From the NCBI GenBank assembly GCA_947630855.1, contig CANRJF010000030.1, forward strand, positions 1 to 33,876: a DNA stretch of 33,876 nt. The letters are read 5' to 3'. The translations under genes were made by a program, and so were the position numbers. The DNA is from an uncultured Lachnospiraceae bacterium (GTDB lineage: Bacteria; Bacillota; Clostridia; Lachnospirales; Lachnospiraceae). The notes under the pieces were generated by a model. The model searched no databases and was not told where the DNA came from. It saw only the letters and a program-made list of their open reading frames with translations. Of this stretch, positions 29,017 to 33,876 are shown piece by piece; the first letter of the stretch is position 1, and the number at the start of each line of letters is the position of its first letter.

Positions 29017-29412
29017 ATGGATAATAACAAATATATTACATTTATACTTGGCGGAATAACCTTTGAATATGATGAAAATAAGAATAAAACCAATATCAAA
29101 AAGCATGGAATTTCTTTTAAGAGTGCTGCTCGCGTGTTCTTTGATTATGATAGAATTGAACTTTATGATGAAGAGAATAGTGTTTTTGAAGAACGATATA
29201 ATACTATTGGGGATTTAACAGCAGGAAGTATTTTTCTTACAGAAAACACAGATACTGTCATAGGCAATGTTGGAATAGATGATGTGCTATTTGTAGTATA
29301 TACAGAACGCATTCGACGAAACGAAAATGATACAGATATTGATGTGATAAGATTAATTTCTGCAAGATATGCTACCGATTTTGAAAGGGGGCTTTATTAT
29401 GGTAAATGTTAA
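29017..29412 (+). CDS. brnT: BrnT-family ribonuclease toxin
   Basis: Probable RelE-like RNase toxin of a type II toxin-antitoxin system, 131 residues, somewhat longer than the usual ~90-100 because of an extra loop. The BrnT pattern is clear: FEYDENKNKTNIKKHGISFKSAARVFFD, then EERYNTIG, LFVVYTER and VIRLISARYATDFER. The insertion LTAGSIFLTENTDTVIGNVGIDD lies between EERYNTIG and the LFVVYTE strand. It overlaps the antitoxin gene by 14 bases, toxin first, which is the standard BrnT-BrnA order. The ribosome binding site is weak. Base composition is more A/T-rich than the adjoining microcompartment genes, consistent with transfer. Confidence 0.85.
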   Translation: MDNNKYITFILGGITFEYDENKNKTNIKKHGISFKSAARVFFDYDRIELYDEENSVFEERYNTIGDLTAGSIFLTENTDTVIGNVGIDDVLFVVYTERIRRNENDTDIDVIRLISARYATDFERGLYYGKC

Positions 29413-29593
29413 CAATCTGCCAGCAGGTTTAGCGGAAGAATTAGCTTTCTCAGAAGATGAATTGCAAGAATTAAAAATTGCCAGAAAAAAACCTATTATT
29501 TTTGATGAGGATTGTCCTGAAACCACTCCGGAAAGGGCTATGAAATTTAGAAGAGTAAATCCTCCAAGAGAAAGTATTGCAAAAAGAGCATAA
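29399..29593 (+). CDS. brnA: BrnA-like antitoxin (partner of BrnT)
   Basis: Small protein of 64 residues that follows and overlaps the BrnT gene. It is acidic in the first half (LAFSEDELQELKIARKKPIIFDEDCPETTPER) and ends with a short basic tail (FRRVNPPRESIAKRA). It lacks the clear ribbon-helix-helix DNA-binding part of longer BrnA proteins, so it may be a shortened or divergent antitoxin. The start at 29399 is chosen because AAAGGGGGG lies just before it; an in-frame ATG at 29369 has no such site. Confidence 0.7.
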   Translation: MVNVNNLPAGLAEELAFSEDELQELKIARKKPIIFDEDCPETTPERAMKFRRVNPPRESIAKRA

Positions 29594-29597
29594 ACCG

Positions 29598-29618
29598 GGA
29601 GGGCAAAGTCTGCCCTCC
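29598..29618. terminator. Hairpin between brnA and the convergent DUF6033 gene
   Basis: GGAGGGCA and TGCCCTCC form a perfect 8-bp stem with a 5-nt loop between convergent stop codons (29593 and 29632). T-rich but interrupted sequence follows on the plus strand. Confidence 0.6.
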
Positions 29619-29631
29619 GCTATCTTTATCT

Positions 29632-30666
29632 CTATGCCTTTATATCAAATCCAGGCGATGTCTTAGGTTTTGCTTTAATGTCATATTTTGGGCTTCCTGA
29701 AAATTCCTGCTCTGATATCTTTTCAGCCTGTTTTTGCTGCTTTGCTTTTTCCTCTTTTTTCTTTTCAAGCAGCTTTTCCCATTCCTCTTTACGCTCCTTA
29801 TTTCTGGCTCTTGCCTCTTTGAGCATTTTTTTAGATTCCTCCGTGCCTGGGTCAGACTCAAAAACGCCTACGCACTTTGTCGTAATGCAGTCTTCACTGT
29901 CTATACTGATTTCCAGACTAACAAGCCTTGCTCCGTTTTTAGCAGAATTTTCACATATCTTATTGATGCAGTCCGGCATTTGGGAAAGCGTATTTTCCAG
30001 CCACCTGGCGGTTTTGGGGTTGGATGCCGCCTTTGAAAGCAAAGCGGGATTAATTGAAACGGAACTATCCTTTGTGGGTGTCAGGCAGGCATACTTATTA
30101 TTCAGGTATTCCGAATATTTCCGGCTGCTTTTGTATGCACTTTTTTCTTCTGCTTTCTTTTCTTCTGCCCGTTCCCGTTCTTTTTTCTCCTTTAATTTTT
30201 CCTCCCGTTCTTCTGCCAACTCCTTCCATCCTTTTACACTGCTGTCGGAAGTTACTGTGGCGGATGCCATCATGGTTATATTCCCTGTGCTGTCAATGCT
30301 CCAGCTTTCCGAATAGTTCACCAGCCTCGCCCCGATACTCCTGGCATTGGCCCGGGCACTTTTAAGCCCGTTTTCGTATCCCTCCTTAAAGTAAGACAGG
30401 TTTTCTTCCAGCTCTTCTGCCTTCTTTGCATTGTTTGCACATTCCTTCAGATAAGCGCCGGAGATTGCCACGCTGCCATTCTTTACACAGTCATAATTCT
30501 TCCGTAAATATGAATAATAATTGGATACTCTATCCGCCCCGGCACCCTTTGTACTATCCGCCTGTGCAGATGCGGTATCTTTTGTCTCTGCCGCCTCATT
30601 TTTCCGGGCTGCGTATGTACTCCCGTACACATTGTTGTAGTTATTTCCGATTCCTGAAACTGCCAT
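29632..30666 (-). CDS. DUF6033 family protein with internal duplication
   Basis: Protein of 344 residues that I recognise as DUF6033, a family of unknown function frequent in Lachnospiraceae. The N-terminus MAVSGIGNNYNNVYGSTYAA is characteristic. Two related blocks can be aligned: YYSYLRKNYDCVKNGSVAISGAYL...ARSIGARLVNYSESWSIDSTG and YSEYLNNKYACLTPTKDSSVSINPAL...AKNGARLVSLEISIDSED. They are joined by a highly charged Lys/Glu helix (about residues 147-180), and a second charged helix precedes the C-terminus. No signal peptide or membrane helix is seen. The gene starts inside the 3' end of the GHKL kinase gene (26-base overlap), with GGAGGAAAAAATT before the start, so the two are cotranscribed and probably functionally linked. 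Confidence 0.85.
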   Translation of the reverse strand: MAVSGIGNNYNNVYGSTYAARKNEAAETKDTASAQADSTKGAGADRVSNYYSYLRKNYDCVKNGSVAISGAYLKECANNAKKAEELEENLSYFKEGYENGLKSARANARSIGARLVNYSESWSIDSTGNITMMASATVTSDSSVKGWKELAEEREEKLKEKKERERAEEKKAEEKSAYKSSRKYSEYLNNKYACLTPTKDSSVSINPALLSKAASNPKTARWLENTLSQMPDCINKICENSAKNGARLVSLEISIDSEDCITTKCVGVFESDPGTEESKKMLKEARARNKERKEEWEKLLEKKKEEKAKQQKQAEKISEQEFSGSPKYDIKAKPKTSPGFDIKA

Positions 30667-32086
30667 AATTTTTTCCTCCTGTTATTTCTTTTTGCTGCAG
30701 CATTACTGTAACTTTAAACACATCCCTCCCCGCCTTAATATCCATATATCCCAGATAACGGTCTGCCACATCTTTTACATTTTTCAGGCCGATACCATGC
30801 TCCATCAGTATATCCGGCAGGCTGCTCTGCTTCATGGTCACCGGAATGCTTTCTCCGTCTTTCCACTCCAGCCTTCCGTCAAAACTATTCTCCACCTCCA
30901 CCAGCAGGAAATGATTTTTCCTTTTCAATGTAAGGCTGATATGCCCTTTCCCCTGTTCCAGATTTTCACAGGCTTCTATGGCATTATCCAGAAGATTGCC
31001 CAGCACAATCCCCATATCAAATGCAGATATTGTATCCGTTTCCCTGTAATCAAATTTTACACTGAATGCAGTCCCGGATTTTACCGCCCTCCGGTATTTA
31101 TCATTGATAATAACATCCGTCACCGCATTTCCCGTGCAAAACTTATAATCCAGCCCCTGTATGGTATCATCCAGTTTTTCAATGTACTTTTCCACTTCCC
31201 CGTACTTTTCTCCGGCAACAAGCCCTTTGATGTTTACCATATGGCTTTTCATTTCATGCCTTACTTTACGGATGCTTCCATAAAAATTTTCTGCCTCTTC
31301 CAGCCTCCTTTTCATGGCTTTCATCTGTTGTTCTTCCACGAAATGCTTTTCTCTCTCGCCCTGCAGTTCCTTGTACTTCTGGAAAATATGAATTGCCGAA
31401 ATTTCCCCGCTGCAAAGCAAAACTGCCAGCATGGGTATTTTCCATGTCATTTCCCTTTTCTGGACAAAAAGGTAAAATACTTCATTTTCTATCTGCACCG
31501 CGGAAATATCTATCACCATCCATGCAAGCATGCCTCCTACAATGTTAAGAACCGACAGAAACATGACCTCATACCAGTTCATGGAAAACGGCTTCCTTAC
31601 TATTTTTTTAACGATTCCTATCATGAACAGAAATGACAATGTGTAAAAGAGAATATTTAAACTCTGATTGATTATCTGGCTTTTATACATTTGAAGCATA
31701 TAATCTGCATTACCTGCCTCCATCCTGCCCCGCATAGCATCCGCCAGATACTGGTAAATGCTGTTTGAAATCAGAAAGCTCATGAAATGGAAATTGTAAT
31801 ACAGCAGAATGGCAAAAACCGCCTTTTCCAGATGTTTTCCATATTCCATGCGGCAGTAAGCTAAAACTATGACTGCGGATGCCCCGAACCGCATCCATCC
31901 CGGGACAGCCAGGCATAAACGAAGAATTATATTGACCGCCATAAATACGCCTGCCGCCACTGCCGTTTTCCCCTTTCTCTCCTGCCTGTAAAAAATCTCC
32001 CATATTATCATAAAGAAAAATACATGCAAAAATACAAGACATGCCTCACATAGGTTGTTAAATAACTCATATTCTGCCTGACTCAT
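30641..32086 (-). CDS. AgrC-like membrane sensor histidine kinase (GHKL ATPase)
   Basis: Sensor kinase of 481 residues. The N-terminal ~240 residues contain about six or seven membrane helices with short loops, as in peptide-sensing AgrC/ComD-type kinases. A cytoplasmic coiled stretch follows, then the phosphoacceptor region VRHEMKSHMVNIKGLV, the N box NLLDNAIEACENL and the G box HGIGLKNVKDVADRYLG of a GHKL ATPase. No response regulator or obvious signal-peptide precursor gene adjoins it. Downstream it overlaps the DUF6033 gene. GGGAGGACAAACAG precedes the start at 32086. Peptide sensing is inferred from architecture only. Confidence 0.9.
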   Translation of the reverse strand: MSQAEYELFNNLCEACLVFLHVFFFMIIWEIFYRQERKGKTAVAAGVFMAVNIILRLCLAVPGWMRFGASAVIVLAYCRMEYGKHLEKAVFAILLYYNFHFMSFLISNSIYQYLADAMRGRMEAGNADYMLQMYKSQIINQSLNILFYTLSFLFMIGIVKKIVRKPFSMNWYEVMFLSVLNIVGGMLAWMVIDISAVQIENEVFYLFVQKREMTWKIPMLAVLLCSGEISAIHIFQKYKELQGEREKHFVEEQQMKAMKRRLEEAENFYGSIRKVRHEMKSHMVNIKGLVAGEKYGEVEKYIEKLDDTIQGLDYKFCTGNAVTDVIINDKYRRAVKSGTAFSVKFDYRETDTISAFDMGIVLGNLLDNAIEACENLEQGKGHISLTLKRKNHFLLVEVENSFDGRLEWKDGESIPVTMKQSSLPDILMEHGIGLKNVKDVADRYLGYMDIKAGRDVFKVTVMLQQKEITGGKNYGSFRNRK

Positions 32087-32272
32087 CTGTTTGTCCTCCC
32101 AAATATACTCCGGGCAGCCTGTTGTTTCCCGTCTGATTATTTTATCGGCAATAATTACCTAAAAGAAATAAGGGATGTTGTATCTGGACATTTGACGGTA
32201 GCAAGCGGACAGTGATATGTATATCAAAAGAGTTATTATTAAATCCTCCTTTCGATTTTTTGGCAAAAGAAT

Positions 32273-32298
32273 AACGCCCACCTTTTGAAGTGGGCGTT
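32273..32298 (-). terminator. Terminator hairpin after the DUF4143 ATPase gene
   Basis: AACGCCCAC and GTGGGCGTT form a perfect 9-bp stem with an 8-nt loop, followed on the minus strand by a T-rich stretch. It lies 29 bases after the ATPase stop codon. The remaining sequence to the kinase start (32087-32272) holds no convincing gene. Confidence 0.75.
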
Positions 32299-32326
32299 AC
32301 CGACTGCAGTATTCTTTTCAATACAA

Positions 32327-33622
32327 TTAGATACAAAATGCGGCGTAGAGAGGAACGGTCTTTACCCCGTCCCGGGAGCCAAAATTCTTTGCAGAGAGTT
32401 TGATAGCATAGTCGGGCTTATAAGTTTCCATATAGACCTTTAAGCTCTTGGCTCTGGCGTTGTCGGCAGATTTGACCTCAATGGGTATCAGCTTGCCCTC
32501 ACGCTGAATGACAAAATCAATCTCAGCCCCGCGCTTGGACTCCCAATAATAGGTCTGGTAGCCGTTTATGGTGAGCTGCACATTGACATAGTTCTCCGCC
32601 ATTCCGCCCTTAAAGTCGTTCAGTTCCTCCACCATATAGAGGACATCGTTAGCGGCTAAATCCTTCTTGGCGGCAAGCAGGCCCAAATCCGAAACATAGA
32701 TTTTGAAAGCGTCGATGTCACGGTAATTTTCAAGGGGCTTCTTAATCTGCTCTACCTTATACACCTGCGATACGATACCGGACAGGCAGAGCCACTCGAT
32801 GGCGTTCTCAAACTCCGAAGCCCGCCCGCCTTTCTTAATGAGCTTATACTGAAAACGGGTGTTTTTCTTGGAAAGCTGTACGGTGATATTGTCATAAGAG
32901 AGCCTTGTTTTCTTGATTTCATTCAAGCTGTTATACTTGCTCATATCGTTCAGGTAGCTTGCCAGAATGGTATCCTGCGTATGGCGCACAAGGATATAAT
33001 CCTTTGTGCCCGCAAACTGCATCACACACTCCGGCATACCGCCCACCACAAGATACTGACGGTAAAGCTGCATTGCCGCATCATGTAAAGCAGACGGCAT
33101 TGGCGTATCGGTCTGGAAGCTTTTTTTGATTTGCTCCACCAGAGCGTCCTCGCCCATTGCAAGCATAAACTCCTCCATATCCATAGGATAGAGGGTTTTC
33201 ATATCCACCTTGCCCACGGGAAAGGAGAACTTTGCCCTGTTAACCGCAACACCCAAAAGGCTGCCCGCCACAATGATATGGTAATCGGGAGCGTCCTCGC
33301 AAAAATATTTCAGCGAAGTAAGCGCTCTCTCACAAAGCTGCACCTCGTCAAAGACTATCAGCGTCTTTTCCCGCACAATGGTCTGCCTTGCAATATGGGA
33401 TAAAATCGGTATCAGATAGTCGGGGCTTATATTCTCCTCAAAGGTTTCAGTCAGCTTGGGATTGGTTTCAAAATTAAAATACGCCACATTTTCATAGTGT
33501 GTGCGCCCGAACTCCAAAATAGAATAGGTTTTGCCCACCTGCCTTGCTCCCTGCAAAATCAGGGGCTTGCGGTATCCGTTTTCTTTCCACGCTTCTAAAT
33601 AGCGCATGATTTTCCGATACAT
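32327..33622 (-). CDS. AAA-family ATPase with DUF4143 domain
   Basis: Cytoplasmic protein of 431 residues. The N-terminal ATPase shows Walker A GARQVGKTYSI (about residue 25-35) and Walker B LIVFDEVQLCERAL. The C-terminal DUF4143 part ends in a PD-(D/E)xK-nuclease-like motif, AEIDFVIQREGKLIPIEVKSADN. These proteins are widespread in gut bacteria and often sit in accessory regions; their role is not established, though links to defence or mobile DNA have been suggested. GGAGGGTCGCTT precedes the start. It is a single-gene unit with its own promoter and terminator, and its codon use looks more GC-rich than the neighbouring BrnT and DUF6033 genes. Confidence 0.93.
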   Translation of the reverse strand: MYRKIMRYLEAWKENGYRKPLILQGARQVGKTYSILEFGRTHYENVAYFNFETNPKLTETFEENISPDYLIPILSHIARQTIVREKTLIVFDEVQLCERALTSLKYFCEDAPDYHIIVAGSLLGVAVNRAKFSFPVGKVDMKTLYPMDMEEFMLAMGEDALVEQIKKSFQTDTPMPSALHDAAMQLYRQYLVVGGMPECVMQFAGTKDYILVRHTQDTILASYLNDMSKYNSLNEIKKTRLSYDNITVQLSKKNTRFQYKLIKKGGRASEFENAIEWLCLSGIVSQVYKVEQIKKPLENYRDIDAFKIYVSDLGLLAAKKDLAANDVLYMVEELNDFKGGMAENYVNVQLTINGYQTYYWESKRGAEIDFVIQREGKLIPIEVKSADNARAKSLKVYMETYKPDYAIKLSAKNFGSRDGVKTVPLYAAFCI

Positions 33623-33652
33623 AAGCGACCCTCCTTAAAAGATGTCACCCAT

Positions 33653-33681
33653 AGTATAGCAGATAATCATGTAAAAACCAA
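33653..33681 (-). promoter_or_regulatory. Promoter of the DUF4143 ATPase gene
   Basis: Minus strand TTGGTT (33676-33681), 17 bp, TATACT (33653-33658) preceded by TGC (extended -10), 31 bases before the start codon. Confidence 0.55.
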
Positions 33682-33800
33682 TGGATTTTTCTTGAATTTC
33701 TACATTGAATTACACGAATATTTCCCGAATTTCCATGTAAGCATATAGCCCTTTATCTCAACAAAGCCATGCTCCCGGTTAATTTACTGACTTTCTTTTT

Positions 33801-33876
33801 GTTACCATTCATGGCCTAACCGCTTTCTTCGCTCCGCTCCGGTCGTTGCTAAACAAGCGCCACTGGCGCTTAGCAA
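33801..33876. repeat. Partial palindromic repeat at the window edge (GTTACCATTCATGG family)
   Basis: GTTACCATTCATGG (33801-33814) and the following TAACCGCTT match 28870-28894 at 22 of 25 positions. It ends in a hairpin, TTGCTAA..AAGCGCC and GGCGCTTAGCAA, which reaches the last base. The other terminal arm would lie beyond the window. Confidence 0.6.

Noticed and set aside
32142-32336. Open frame of 64 codons on the minus strand between the ATPase and kinase genes
   Set aside because: It runs through the ATPase terminator hairpin, has no ribosome binding site at its start, and overlaps the ATPase 3' end. An AAAGGAGG near 32250 has no usable start codon after it.

Overview
The window looks like part of a chromosome from a low-to-moderate GC Firmicute, most likely a gut Lachnospiraceae (Blautia/Roseburia/Ruminococcus-like). 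The reasons are AGGAGG ribosome binding sites, TTGACA-N17-TATAAT promoters, LplB/LplC-type sugar permeases, DUF6062 and DUF6033 proteins, and a glycyl-radical-enzyme microcompartment. The genus cannot be settled from the sequence alone. Nearly all genes are on the minus strand.

Layout. 1-1527: two sugar ABC permeases (LplC partial, LplB), divergent from an AraC-type regulator (1858-2796). 2800-4475: a CarD-like transcription factor and a DUF6062 Cys/His protein, separated by a 191-bp palindromic repeat. 4574-9616: a signalling operon read as double-receiver response regulator, then soluble hybrid histidine kinase with an N-terminal PocR domain, then pyruvate kinase. 9740-9870: a long palindromic element. 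9887-15837: a maltodextrin-type cluster (binding lipoprotein, two permeases, LacI regulator, 4-alpha-glucanotransferase) with LacI/CcpA-like operators at its promoter.

16115-28755: the centrepiece, a glycyl radical microcompartment locus with a fuculose/rhamnulose-phosphate aldolase (resembling the type called GRM5). In transcription order: diol-dehydratase-like glycyl radical enzyme, its radical SAM activase, class II aldolase, CoA-acylating aldehyde dehydrogenase, zinc-type alcohol dehydrogenase, four single-domain BMC shell proteins, PduL phosphotransacylase, BMC-P vertex protein, PduS-like flavin/Fe-S protein, PduT-like tandem BMC protein and a DeoR regulator. The expected flow is deoxyhexulose 1-phosphate to DHAP plus lactaldehyde; lactaldehyde to 1,2-propanediol; propanediol to propanal; propanal to propionyl-CoA and propionyl phosphate, or to propanol. 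Sugar isomerase, sugar kinase and propionate kinase are not in the window. Four enzymes carry visible amphipathic encapsulation-type helices. The shell-gene stretch is rich in repeated hairpins and contains a recent shell-gene duplication.

28869-33876: accessory region with a BrnT/BrnA toxin-antitoxin pair, an AgrC-like GHKL histidine kinase overlapping a DUF6033 gene, a DUF4143 ATPase, and the start of another palindromic repeat at the window edge. The strongest leads are the hairpin/Shine-Dalgarno tandem repeats in front of the duplicated shell genes, the PocR kinase-pyruvate kinase operon, the A/C-rich operator arrays at the two microcompartment promoters, and the kinase-DUF6033 pair. No tRNA, rRNA, CRISPR array or insertion-sequence transposase was seen.
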